From positions 1 through 20,251 of the forward strand of contig CALGVL010000199.1 in assembly GCA_937930165.1 (NCBI GenBank): a stretch of DNA of 20,251 nt. The letters are read 5' to 3'. Below, in pieces: positions 13,898 through 20,251 of this stretch. The translations under genes and the position numbers were made by a program. Source of the DNA: an uncultured Acetobacteraceae bacterium (GTDB lineage Bacteria; Pseudomonadota; Alphaproteobacteria; Acetobacterales; Acetobacteraceae). The notes beneath the pieces were generated by a model. That model was not told the DNA's origin. It made no database searches and saw nothing but the letters and a program-made list of their open reading frames with translations. The first letter of the stretch is position 1, and every line of letters starts with the position of its first letter.

Positions 13898-13926
13898 AAG
13901 CTAGGGATGCCGCCCCCGGGGGTCAA
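13898..13926 (-). promoter_or_regulatory. Candidate promoter of the hypothetical-gltX-cysS-methyltransferase operon
   Basis: On the - strand TTGACC (13926 down to 13921) and TAGCTT (13903 down to 13898) are 17 bases apart. The -35 overlaps the last codons of the upstream EamA gene. Transcription from about 13891 would give a leader of roughly 95 bases before the ATG at 13796. Confidence 0.5.
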
Positions 13927-14723
13927 CGCGGGCGCGGGTCGACAACGCCCAGGACCATCCCCAGCGAAACGAGCAGCACGGCCAGGAGGCCGAGCGGCGG
14001 CAATGCCTCGCCCAGCAGCGGCCAGGCGATCAGGGCGGCCAGGGCTGGCACCGCGGCGCCGATCATGGTGGTGGGGCCGGGGCCGATGGCCGTCACCGCC
14101 CGCGTATAGAGGATGCCCGCCACCACCGAGGCGCCGAGCCCATGGAATGCCGCCTGGACGAGCGCGGCCGAGAGCGGCGTCTCCCCCAGGCTGGAGGGCA
14201 GGGCCAGCCACCAGACCGGCAGGTAGAGCGGCGCCGCCAGCAGCCCGATCGCGAGGGTCGCATCCAGCGCCGGCAACTGCCAGCGCTGCACCAGCACCGT
14301 GTAGGCGGCCCAGGAGGAAACGGCGGCCAGGAAGAGCAGATCTCCTCGCCAGGCGCCCTCCCACATCCCGCTGGTGGCCCGCGCCAGCAGCAGGCAGCCA
14401 AGCACCACCACGCCGAGGCTCAGCGCCTTTCGCGCGGTGATGCGCGCAAGGCCGAACGCCGCCCCCAGCAGCAGCGCCGCCACCGGCAGCCCGGCCGCCA
14501 TCACCACCGCGCCATGCGCCGCCGGCGCCCACTGGTAGCCCGCATAGGCACCGAGCGGGAAGCCGAAGCCGGCGAAACCCAGCACCGCCGGCAGCCGCCG
14601 CAGCCGGATCCGCGGCAAGCCGCGCCACAGCGCCAGCGGCAGCACGCCGAGGAAGGCGCCGGCATAGCGCAGCGCGGCGACATCCCAGGCGGTCAGCGCC
14701 TGTTGCGTGGTCAGCCGCGACAT
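13923..14723 (-). CDS. EamA/DMT-superfamily transporter (drug/metabolite exporter type)
   Basis: With the first canonical start (ATG at 14723) this is 266 residues and nine or so hydrophobic helices, in two EamA repeats: residues ~1-125 and ~127-262. Typical features are LTAWDVAALRYAGAFLGVLPLALW, the GAYAGYQWAPAAHGAVVMAAGLPVAALLL segment, GDLLFLAAVSSWAAYTVL opening the second repeat, and PALAALIAWPLLGEALPPLGLLAVLLVSLGMVL near the end. Family members move metabolites or amino acids across the inner membrane; the substrate is unknown. The same frame continues upstream without a stop and encodes the expected first helix (GWTCAGLLLLVWVGFHL at about 14771-14721), but there is no ATG, GTG or TTG before an in-frame TAA near 14895. 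The real start may be a rare codon (CTG at 14780 or ATC at 14819). It follows the phosphoribosyltransferase gene closely. Confidence 0.88.
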   Translation of the reverse strand: MSRLTTQQALTAWDVAALRYAGAFLGVLPLALWRGLPRIRLRRLPAVLGFAGFGFPLGAYAGYQWAPAAHGAVVMAAGLPVAALLLGAAFGLARITARKALSLGVVVLGCLLLARATSGMWEGAWRGDLLFLAAVSSWAAYTVLVQRWQLPALDATLAIGLLAAPLYLPVWWLALPSSLGETPLSAALVQAAFHGLGASVVAGILYTRAVTAIGPGPTTMIGAAVPALAALIAWPLLGEALPPLGLLAVLLVSLGMVLGVVDPRPR

Positions 14724-14808
14724 CAGATGGAAACCGACCCAGACCAGCAGCAGCAGGCCAGCACAGGTCCAGCCGACCAGCTTTTCCCGCGCCGCTGCGG
14801 TTTCGGTG

Positions 14809-15993
14809 TCAGGCGGGATGGCCGCCCCCGTTGCCGCCGTTCCTCTTCCGCTCCCCGTTCCGTCGCAGCAGGAATTCGCGGCCGACCTTTACCCGGGCGA
14901 CATCGTCATAGGCGACGATATCGGCGGTGGCATAGGTCTCGGACCAGATCTCGGGAAGGAAGCTGCCGGTGCCGACCACGTCGATCGGCGCCTTGGCATC
15001 CGCCATCACCCGGCATTTCTGCACGTTGAAGCCGGAGGAGGCGACGATCCGCACCTTGGGGAAGCCGGCCTCGTCCAGCGCCTCCCGCATCTTCCAGATG
15101 GCGGCGGCGGAGACGCCGGTGCCGACCAGGTAGCGCAGCTCGGTTTCGCTGCGGTAGCGGCGGATGGCGCCGGGCACGTGGCGCTCCAGCACGGCATAGC
15201 TCTCGCCCGGATCCAGCCCCTCCAGGAAGCGGCCACCATGGGTGTCGAGCCGCACCGCCAGCCGCCCCGCCGCGGCCAGCTCCGGGAAGCGCCGGCAGAC
15301 CGCCAGCGCATCCGTCACCTCCCGCCCGAAATAGTCCACCAGCACGGTCAGATCCGTGTCCGGGAAGCATTCGTGGAACATCTCGGCGGCGCGGACGGTG
15401 GAATTGGCGTAGCCGATCAGCGAATGCGGCATGGTGCCGTAGCCGCGCGGCGCGCCGAACCAATGGGCGGTGGCGTCGGTGGCGTTGCCGATGAAGCCCT
15501 TCGCCCCCTCCTTCTGCGCCGCCGCGCTGCCGACGCTGGCGGCATAGGCCATCATGTTCTGCATCTCGAAGCCGGCGCAGTGCCGCGCATCCATGGCCAG
15601 GAAGGCGACCTTCGGCAGTTCCAGGCACATCTGATAGGCGTTGTGCGCGGCCACGCAGGGCGGGCCGAGCTTCTGCAGATACAGCGTCTCCAGATCCGAG
15701 AGCTGGGCGAGGGAGCCGGAGAGGTAGAGGATCGGATCGCCGGCGCCGACCCAGGTGCCCTCCGGATGCATCACCTCGATGTCGAAGCTGGTGCCGCGCG
15801 CCTTCGCTACCGCCTGCAGCCAGTCCAGCATCAGGCGCGGCGCGCTGATGACGGGGCGGCGCAGGAAGACCGCATAGGTGACCCGGCAGTCGCCATAGCG
15901 CTCGACGATGGCGCGGGTGCGGTTGAAATAGGCATCGGTGCGCGCCGGGATGACGGTATCCACGGCGTCCATATTCAGCGGCCCGTCCGTCAT
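14809..15993 (-). CDS. Nicotinate phosphoribosyltransferase family protein
   Basis: A 394-residue protein. The frame is open to 16176, but the ATG at 15993 has AGGAG about 8 bases upstream and starts shortly before the conserved DAYFNRTRAIVERYG. Later signatures are VTYAVFLRRP, EGTWVGAGDPILYLSG, ETLYLQKLGPPCVAAHNAY, FLAMDARHCAGFEMQNMMAYAASVG, FIGNATDATAHWFG with GTMPHSLIG, VRLDTHGGRFL, VRIVASSGFNVQKC and DVVGTGSFLPEIW. These are type II phosphoribosyltransferase NAPRTase features, including the phosphate-binding GTGS loop. The enzyme joins nicotinate and PRPP to give nicotinate mononucleotide in NAD salvage. The gene follows aroG by 11 bases and is probably cotranscribed with it, although the pathways differ. 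It ends in a Gly/Asn-rich tail. Related enzymes of this group can use nicotinamide; I consider nicotinate more likely. Confidence 0.9.
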   Translation of the reverse strand: MTDGPLNMDAVDTVIPARTDAYFNRTRAIVERYGDCRVTYAVFLRRPVISAPRLMLDWLQAVAKARGTSFDIEVMHPEGTWVGAGDPILYLSGSLAQLSDLETLYLQKLGPPCVAAHNAYQMCLELPKVAFLAMDARHCAGFEMQNMMAYAASVGSAAAQKEGAKGFIGNATDATAHWFGAPRGYGTMPHSLIGYANSTVRAAEMFHECFPDTDLTVLVDYFGREVTDALAVCRRFPELAAAGRLAVRLDTHGGRFLEGLDPGESYAVLERHVPGAIRRYRSETELRYLVGTGVSAAAIWKMREALDEAGFPKVRIVASSGFNVQKCRVMADAKAPIDVVGTGSFLPEIWSETYATADIVAYDDVARVKVGREFLLRRNGERKRNGGNGGGHPA

Positions 15994-16004
15994 CCCCGCT
16001 TCTC

Positions 16005-17381
16005 CTATTCCGCCGCCTGGACCGGCCGCTCCGGCCTGGCGCGCCGCGCCTTCAACTCCTCGGCGATCAGGAAGGCAAGTTCCAGCGACTGCTCCGCATT
16101 CAGCCGCGGGTCGCAGAAGGTCTGGTAGCGCAGGGCCAGGTCGGCCTCGGTCAGGCGGTGCGCGCCGCCGAGGCATTCCGTGACCTCCTGCCCCGTCATC
16201 TCCACATGCACGCCGCCGGGCTGGGTGCCCTCCGCGGCATGCACGTCGAAGAAGCGGCGGACCTCGGCCAGCACCGCGTCAAAGCTGCGGGTCTTGTAGC
16301 CGCCGACGGTGGTGGTGTTGCCGTGCATCGGGTCGCAGAGCCAGACGACGTTGCGCCCGGCACGGCTCACCGCGCGCAGCAGCGGCGGCAGCTTCGCCTC
16401 CACCTTGTCCGCGCCCATGCGGGAGATCAGGGTCAGCCTGCCCTTTTCGTTCGCCGGGTTCAGGATCTCGGTCAGCCGGACCAGCTCGTCCGGGTCCATG
16501 CTGGGACCGACCTTCATGCCGATCGGGTTCTTCACGCCGCGGAGGAATTCCACATGCGCCCCCTCCGGCTGCCGCGTGCGGTCGCCGATCCAGAGGAAAT
16601 GCGCCGAACAGGCGTAATAGTCGCCGGTCGTGGAATCGACCCGGGTGAGCGCCTGCTCATAGGGCAGCAGCAGGGATTCGTGCGAGGTATAGAAATCCGT
16701 CTCCCGCACCTGCGGCAGGTCGGACATGCCGCAGGCCTGCATGAAGGCGAGGGTCTCGTCGATCCGGCTCGCCAGGTCGGCATAGCGGGAGGCGAGCGGG
16801 CTGCGCGCGACAAAGCCCAGGTTCCAGCGATGCACCTGATGCAGGTCCGCATAGCCGCCGGTGGCGAAGGCGCGCAGCAGATTCAGCGTGCCGGCCGACT
16901 GCATATAGGCGAATTCCATCCGGGACGGGTCGGGGATGCGCGCCTCCGGCGTGAATTCCGGCCCGTTGATGATGTCGCCGCGATAAGAGGGCAGGGTGAC
17001 GCCGTCCCGCGTCTCGGTGTCGGAGGAGCGCGGCTTGGCGAATTGGCCGGCCATGCGGCCGAGCTTCACCACCGGCAGCCCCCCGCCGAAGGTCAGCACC
17101 ACCGCCATCTGCAGCAGGACCCGGAAGGTGTCGCGGATGATATTGGCGGTGAAGTCGGCGAAGCCCTCGGCGCAGTCGCCGCCCTGCAGGACGAAGGCCT
17201 GGCCGTCCCCGGCCTGCGCCAGGGCCGCCTTCAGCCGCCGCGCTTCCCCGGCGAAGACCAGGGGCGGCCATTGGGCCAGACGTCGCTCCATTTCCGCCAA
17301 TTTCGCCGGATCCGGATAGTCGGGCACCTGCCGGATCGGCATGTCCCGCCAGCTTCCCGGATGCCACCCACGCGCAACCAT
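16005..17381 (-). CDS. aroG: Class II (plant-type) 3-deoxy-7-phosphoheptulonate synthase
   Basis: A 458-residue enzyme. The frame is open to 17507; the ATG at 17381 is chosen because GGAGAG lies 8-9 bases upstream and WHPGSWRDMPIRQVPDYPD is the normal N-terminus of class II DAHP synthases. Motifs: FVLQGGDCAEGFADF (metal-binding Cys), KLGRMAGQFAKPRSSDTE, DIINGPEF, WNLGFV, YTSHESLLLPYEQALTR, SAHFLWIGDRTRQPEGAHVEF, RGVKNPIGMKVGPS, VVWLCDPMHGNTTTVGGYKTR and HVEMTGQEVTECLGG. It condenses PEP and erythrose 4-phosphate in the first step of the shikimate pathway, using a divalent metal held by Cys, His, Glu and Asp. No separate regulatory domain is present. A phosphoribosyltransferase gene follows closely. 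Upstream lies a ~290-base intergenic region with hairpins. The symbol aroG is used for this class in several genomes; others use aroF. Confidence 0.96.
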   Translation of the reverse strand: MVARGWHPGSWRDMPIRQVPDYPDPAKLAEMERRLAQWPPLVFAGEARRLKAALAQAGDGQAFVLQGGDCAEGFADFTANIIRDTFRVLLQMAVVLTFGGGLPVVKLGRMAGQFAKPRSSDTETRDGVTLPSYRGDIINGPEFTPEARIPDPSRMEFAYMQSAGTLNLLRAFATGGYADLHQVHRWNLGFVARSPLASRYADLASRIDETLAFMQACGMSDLPQVRETDFYTSHESLLLPYEQALTRVDSTTGDYYACSAHFLWIGDRTRQPEGAHVEFLRGVKNPIGMKVGPSMDPDELVRLTEILNPANEKGRLTLISRMGADKVEAKLPPLLRAVSRAGRNVVWLCDPMHGNTTTVGGYKTRSFDAVLAEVRRFFDVHAAEGTQPGGVHVEMTGQEVTECLGGAHRLTEADLALRYQTFCDPRLNAEQSLELAFLIAEELKARRARPERPVQAAE

Positions 17382-17554
17382 AGTCGGAACTCTCCCTGAA
17401 GGCCGGAGACCATACCGGAGCCCGGAGGCGGGGTGAACCCGGCGCCGCCGGATCCGGCCTTTCCCCTCTCCCCGGGGCGCAGGCCCCCCGTTAGTTGAAG
17501 CTGGCACTCAGAGTGCGGCGCCAAGCACTTGCCGCATAAACAGACTTGCATCCG

Positions 17555-17610
17555 CTCGCGCTCCGCGAGATGAAGCGGCACGGCGCCCTCCGGATCTTGC
17601 CTCCGGAGGG
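17555..17610. repeat. Two intergenic inverted repeats between aroG and the exported-protein operon
   Basis: Stem 1 is 6 bp (17555-17560 with 17564-17569, 3-base loop). Stem 2 is 8 bp (17586-17593 with 17603-17610, 9-base loop). They lie in the 291-base divergent gap 17382-17672, which otherwise holds no recognisable gene. Neither has a T-run on either side, so they are probably leader structures or protein sites rather than terminators. Confidence 0.4.
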
Positions 17611-17672
17611 GCCGCCACGGCCGTCAGCATTGATTCGCCGGTATTGTCGGACCATCCAGGAAACGAGGACCC

Positions 17673-18245
17673 ATGCGGGAAAGCCATCCACAGCCGAAAA
17701 GGCCAAAAGGATCTGGGACGCCCGCCCGCGCGCGCGGCGCGATCCTGCTCATGGCCGGCCTGTTGCTCGCGCCGCCCGCCCTCGGCGCGCCGCGCTGCCC
17801 CAGCCAGCAGGACCAATCGGTGTTCGAGGTCGAGGCTCTGAAGACCGAATTGATGGTCATCGGCATCACCTGCAAGGAGGAGGACCGCTACAACGCCTTT
17901 GTCCGGCGCTTCCAGCCGGAGCTGGCGGCGAATGGCCGCGCCTTCGGGCAGTATTTCGCCCGGGTCAAGGGCAGGGCCGGCCAGCGCGCCAATGACACCT
18001 ACATCACCAACCTGGCCCAGGCCCGCGCCACCGAAGCCCAGGCGCTGGGCAGCGATTTCTGCCCCCGCAACACCGCGTTGTTCAACGAGGTGATGGCGCT
18101 GCCGAGCGCGTCGGAACTCGCCGCCTACGCCGCCGGCAAGGACCTGATCCCTGGCAATCTCGGGGCTTGCGAGGAGGCATCCGCGGAGCGCCCGCGTCCT
18201 GCCCCGGCTCGCCGCGCCCCCGCCCAGCGGACCGCCCAGCGGTGA
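17673..18245 (+). CDS. Exported protein with four cysteines, function unknown
   Basis: A 190-residue protein. The ATG at 17673 has ACGAGG a few bases upstream. A basic N-region (RESHPQPKRPKGSGTPARARG) precedes a hydrophobic stretch (AILLMAGLLLAPPALGA, residues ~22-39) with a likely cleavage near ALGAP, giving a long-n-region signal peptide. The mature part is predicted helical and has exactly four cysteines (PRCPS, GITCKEE, SDFCPRN, GACEEA), enough for two disulfides in the periplasm. The last ~20 residues are a Pro/Ala/Arg-rich tail. Its stop overlaps the GTG of the next gene (GTGA, 18242-18245), tying it to a lipoprotein. I do not recognise a named family; similar small exported four-cysteine proteins occur in other alphaproteobacteria. 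Confidence 0.8.
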   Translation: MRESHPQPKRPKGSGTPARARGAILLMAGLLLAPPALGAPRCPSQQDQSVFEVEALKTELMVIGITCKEEDRYNAFVRRFQPELAANGRAFGQYFARVKGRAGQRANDTYITNLAQARATEAQALGSDFCPRNTALFNEVMALPSASELAAYAAGKDLIPGNLGACEEASAERPRPAPARRAPAQRTAQR

Positions 18246-18757
18246 GCCGCCTGGTGACGCCCTGGCGGGCATTCGCGGCGGTTGCGGGGCTGCTGGTCCT
18301 GCAGGGCTGCGCGGAGCAGCGCGCTGAGGCGCCGCCCGCCGCCCGGATCTATGCGGTGGATCTGCAGGGTGCGGCACGGCTCTGCACCGTGCCGGCAGTC
18401 AGCCTGACGACGGACCGCCCCGCCGAGGCGACGATGGTGGTCGGCAATGACGGCGGCTGGTGCGCCATCAGCGTTTCCCAGCCCGGGCCGAAACCCTATG
18501 ACGCCGGCCTCGTCACTGAGCGGCCGGCGCATGGCAGGCTGAACATCCATACGGTGGGGAATGCAACCCGGATCGATTACACGCCGGATCGCGGCTATGC
18601 CGGCCCGGATGCCTTCGCCGTGCGGATGGTGCCGGGCGGGGCAGCGCTGAAGGTCGCCGTGACCGTGCAGGCGACGGAGCCGGCCGCGGCGCCGACCACA
18701 CCGTCCGCCGCCACGCCCCCGGCCCAGCCGGCAAGGCGTCCGGCGCCCCGGCGGTAA
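18242..18757 (+). CDS. Lipoprotein with Ig-like/cadherin-type repeat motif
   Basis: A 171-residue protein translated from a GTG overlapping the previous stop; the frame extends further upstream, but this start gives a proper lipoprotein signal (hydrophobic AFAAVAGLLVLQGCAEQ, lipobox LQGC near residue 24). The mature part is beta-rich with two more cysteines (RLCTV and GWCAI) that could pair. TRIDYTPDRGYAGPDAFAVRM near residues 113-134 matches the recurrent motif of bacterial Ig-like/cadherin-like domains (TYTPxxGYxGxDxF). The C-terminus is a Pro/Ala/Arg-rich tail similar in style to the tail of its partner. Both proteins probably work together at the outer membrane or periplasm. The function is unknown. 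Confidence 0.8.
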   Translation: MSRLVTPWRAFAAVAGLLVLQGCAEQRAEAPPAARIYAVDLQGAARLCTVPAVSLTTDRPAEATMVVGNDGGWCAISVSQPGPKPYDAGLVTERPAHGRLNIHTVGNATRIDYTPDRGYAGPDAFAVRMVPGGAALKVAVTVQATEPAAAPTTPSAATPPAQPARRPAPRR

Positions 18758-18770
18758 TCTGCCCTGGAAG

Positions 18771-18851
18771 CCGGAGCCGAGCCCTGACCGGCGATCGCCC
18801 TGGGCAGGAGTGCCAGGGCGTGAAGCGCCGGGGCAAGGAGCCCGGCTCCGG
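18771..18851. repeat. Nested inverted repeats downstream of the lipoprotein gene
   Basis: A 9-bp outer inverted repeat (18771-18779 with 18843-18851) encloses an 8-bp hairpin (18796-18803 with 18813-18820, 9-base loop). The block begins 14 bases after the stop codon. No T-run follows, so it is not a standard intrinsic terminator. It could be a 3'-end stabilising structure or a rho-dependent end. Confidence 0.45.
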
Positions 18852-19446
18852 ATCACCCTGACCATGACGGGTGCGATCCGGCCCGGGCGCCGCCCCAGGG
18901 TGGCCAGGAGCGGCAACGCCCTGCTTGGCGGCATGCGGAGATGCCTCGGCAGATCCGCAAGTGGCCATGCCTCTACTGCACGTAAAGAATAATACCGCCG
19001 CGTCCATGAAGCGACCGTCGTGACACAAGGGGGCGCAGCGAGAGTGGAGGCGCTTGGCCGAGGCGCTGTCGGTGGATATGCGGGAGTGGTGGCGGCGGCT
19101 GGGGCGTCCTGCCGGGCGGTGGCGGCCCGCTTCTGCAGCACCTCCGCCTCGCCGGGCAGCGCTCGACGGGGCCGGGGAAAAATGCCACGTCGCATTCCGG
19201 GGCCGCCACCATTGCCGAGCTTGCCGGCGCTGCGCCGCGCCATCCTCGGACACCTGTTCGCCAACTTCGTCGTGCCGATCCGGTGCCCGCATTGCAGGCA
19301 CAAATTTAGGCCACCATCTAAGCTCACACTGCCCAGGTAGTGTTAAACCGCCCGTGCGCCTGCAAGCTTTCGAAGCTGAAGCGTTTTGCGAAGGCAGGTG
19401 TGAAAGTCGGGCCGAGATCGGATCCTGTCTCGGATGAGGCCGGCTG
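18852..19446. other. About 600 bases with no convincing gene
   Basis: All frames here have shadow-like composition. The best + frame (19020-19340) ends in a CPHC-containing stretch but has no partner cysteine pair, no domain and no ribosome site. A locally AT-rich patch lies around 18975-18997. I see no RNA gene. The block separates the lipoprotein operon from the decayed transposase and may be remnant DNA. Confidence 0.4.
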
Positions 19447-19499
19447 GGCGGGGCTGACGATGCGATTGCGAGTACAGTCGCATTCCCATCAGCCCCGCC
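19447..19499. repeat. Long imperfect inverted repeat beside the transposase fossil
   Basis: An 11-bp perfect arm (19447-19457 with 19489-19499) continues, after a small asymmetric internal loop, into a 6-bp arm (19460-19465 with 19478-19483) and a 12-base loop. It lies about 50 bases past the 3' end of the transposase remnant. It could be an end or remnant of a mobile element, or a transcription-blocking hairpin. Confidence 0.5.
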
Positions 19500-19549
19500 G
19501 GTCTGCGCACCGTGGGACGAAGGGCTGCCTGATGTAAGGTCTGCATAGC

Positions 19550-20251
19550 TCACTCTGGCCTGCGTGCGCCTGGGTCCCAGCGGAAGCGGTAGGGTCTGGT
19601 CCATTCGGGGCGTGGGTCGTAGGCGGCGTGGATGGCTTCAATCGGCGGGACTTTCGGCAGCAGTTCGGCGACGCGGTCGGCGGGGCAATGGCCGCCGAGC
19701 GCACCGTATGGCCTCGCGGTGTTGTAGAGGCGCTGCCAGGCGGCGAACTGCTCGCGGAGTCGGGTGGGGCGGAACTTGATGCGCCAAGCCCGGAGCTGGT
19801 CCTGCACTTGTAGGCGAAGAACTCCTGGCCGCGGTCGGTATGGATGCGCTGGATCGGGAACGGCATGGCCGCGCGCACCCCGGTGAGGAAGCCGACGGTG
19901 TTGCTGGCGGTCTTACGGGAGAAGAGGCCGGCTACCTGCCAGCGCGAGCAGTCGTCGATGGCATTGTACTGGTAGAGGCCGCCGGTGATCTTGCAGACGT
20001 CCACCTGGACGCGGTCGCCGGGGATGGGGCGGCTGTGGCGCCTGGTACCCTTGCGGCGCAGCCGGGGTCGTCGCAACTGGTTCTCGCCGTGGCGGACCAG
20101 CACCTTGTGGATGGTGTCCGGGACGAGCCGGAGCCGATGCTCGCGGATCAACTCGATGCGCAGACGCTTGATAATCAGCCGTGAAATGGGCTGAGAGTGG
20201 CAGAGTTCTGCGGTTTTTGGGCGCTTGGGAAGTATTCGGTTTTGCAGGTTT
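19550..20251 (-). pseudogene. Decayed IS481-type (DDE, rve) transposase, 5' end outside window
   Basis: On the - strand an integrase-core frame enters from the window edge. LREHRL-like text and DTIHKVLVRHGENQLRRP precede the catalytic core: DRVQVDVCKITGGLYQYN gives the first Asp (codon at 19999-20001), DCSRWQVAGLF follows, and IHTDRGQEFFAYK gives the second Asp (19834-19836), 55 residues later as expected. Just after FFAYK the frame breaks near 19806-19809, consistent with loss of one G. The text resumes in another frame as QDQLRAWRIKFRPTR. There it jumps directly to REQFAAWQRLYNTARPYGALGG, so the segment that normally carries the catalytic Glu (PHLNGKVER-like) is deleted at about 19758-19762. 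The HTH region (KRPKTAELC near 20200) also appears to join the core too early, suggesting a second deletion. The protein cannot be active. Confidence 0.85.
19550..20251 (-). mobile_element. Remnant insertion sequence, IS481 family, ends not resolved
   Basis: Defined by the transposase remnant. The 5' end lies beyond the window and I could not identify terminal inverted repeats or a target duplication on the inner side; the inverted repeat at 19447-19499 and a TGT at 19340 are only possible boundaries. Confidence 0.6.

Noticed and set aside
14707..16128. 473-codon + strand frame opposite the phosphoribosyltransferase gene
   Set aside because: It is the complement of a gene with strong motifs and contains only low-complexity shadow text.
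19020..19340. 106-codon frame ending in a CPHC zinc-ribbon-like segment
   Set aside because: Only one cysteine pair, no homologous domain recognised, Ala/Arg/Gly-rich shadow composition and no ribosome site.

Overview
The window is a GC-rich chromosomal segment of an alphaproteobacterium, most likely a member of the Acetobacteraceae (Roseomonas-like). I infer this from base composition and gene content: a Ros/MucR zinc-finger regulator next to a TusA-like protein and a Fur protein, an OlsB-type ornithine lipid acyltransferase, and a plant-type (class II) DAHP synthase. Nearly all of it is ordinary housekeeping chromosome. Accessory-looking DNA is confined to the last ~1.5 kb. I saw no tRNA, rRNA, CRISPR array or prophage.

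Layout. Positions 1-8457 are mostly on the + strand: the 3' end of ftsK, a small secreted protein, lolA, a class I glutamine amidotransferase (PuuD-like), a structured intergenic stretch ending in a strong terminator, a fumarylacetoacetate-hydrolase family enzyme, a ~400-base gene-poor gap, an exonuclease III-like nuclease, tsaB-rimI (overlapping), tusA (- strand), mucR, and fur-olsB (overlapping). Positions 8524-17381 are mostly on the - strand: rpsD with its own promoter and terminator, a tiny two-helix membrane protein (+), a translation operon (hypothetical protein, gltX, cysS, SpoU-type RNA methyltransferase) coupled by 4-base overlaps or near-abutting genes, then aroG (class II DAHP synthase), a nicotinate phosphoribosyltransferase and an EamA transporter. 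Positions 17673-18757 (+) hold an exported four-cysteine protein translationally coupled to a lipoprotein. From 18758 onward there is no convincing intact gene: inverted repeats lead into a decayed IS481-type transposase on the - strand that runs off the window end.

How the genes work together. ftsK and lolA serve chromosome segregation and the envelope. tsaB and rimI serve tRNA t6A formation and protein acetylation. gltX, cysS and the RNA methyltransferase form a tRNA charging and modification operon. mucR and fur are global regulators, and fur is coupled to the ornithine-lipid acyltransferase olsB.

I did not find a clear new defence or mobile system. The points most worth a second look are: a candidate small RNA upstream of the FAA-hydrolase gene; an RNA methyltransferase whose N-terminal third resembles the helical region found in front of some HNH endonucleases; an EamA transporter whose first membrane helix is encoded but has no canonical start codon; and the transposase fossil with a neighbouring long inverted repeat. 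All functional statements come from reading the sequence and from memory of protein families; no database search was run.
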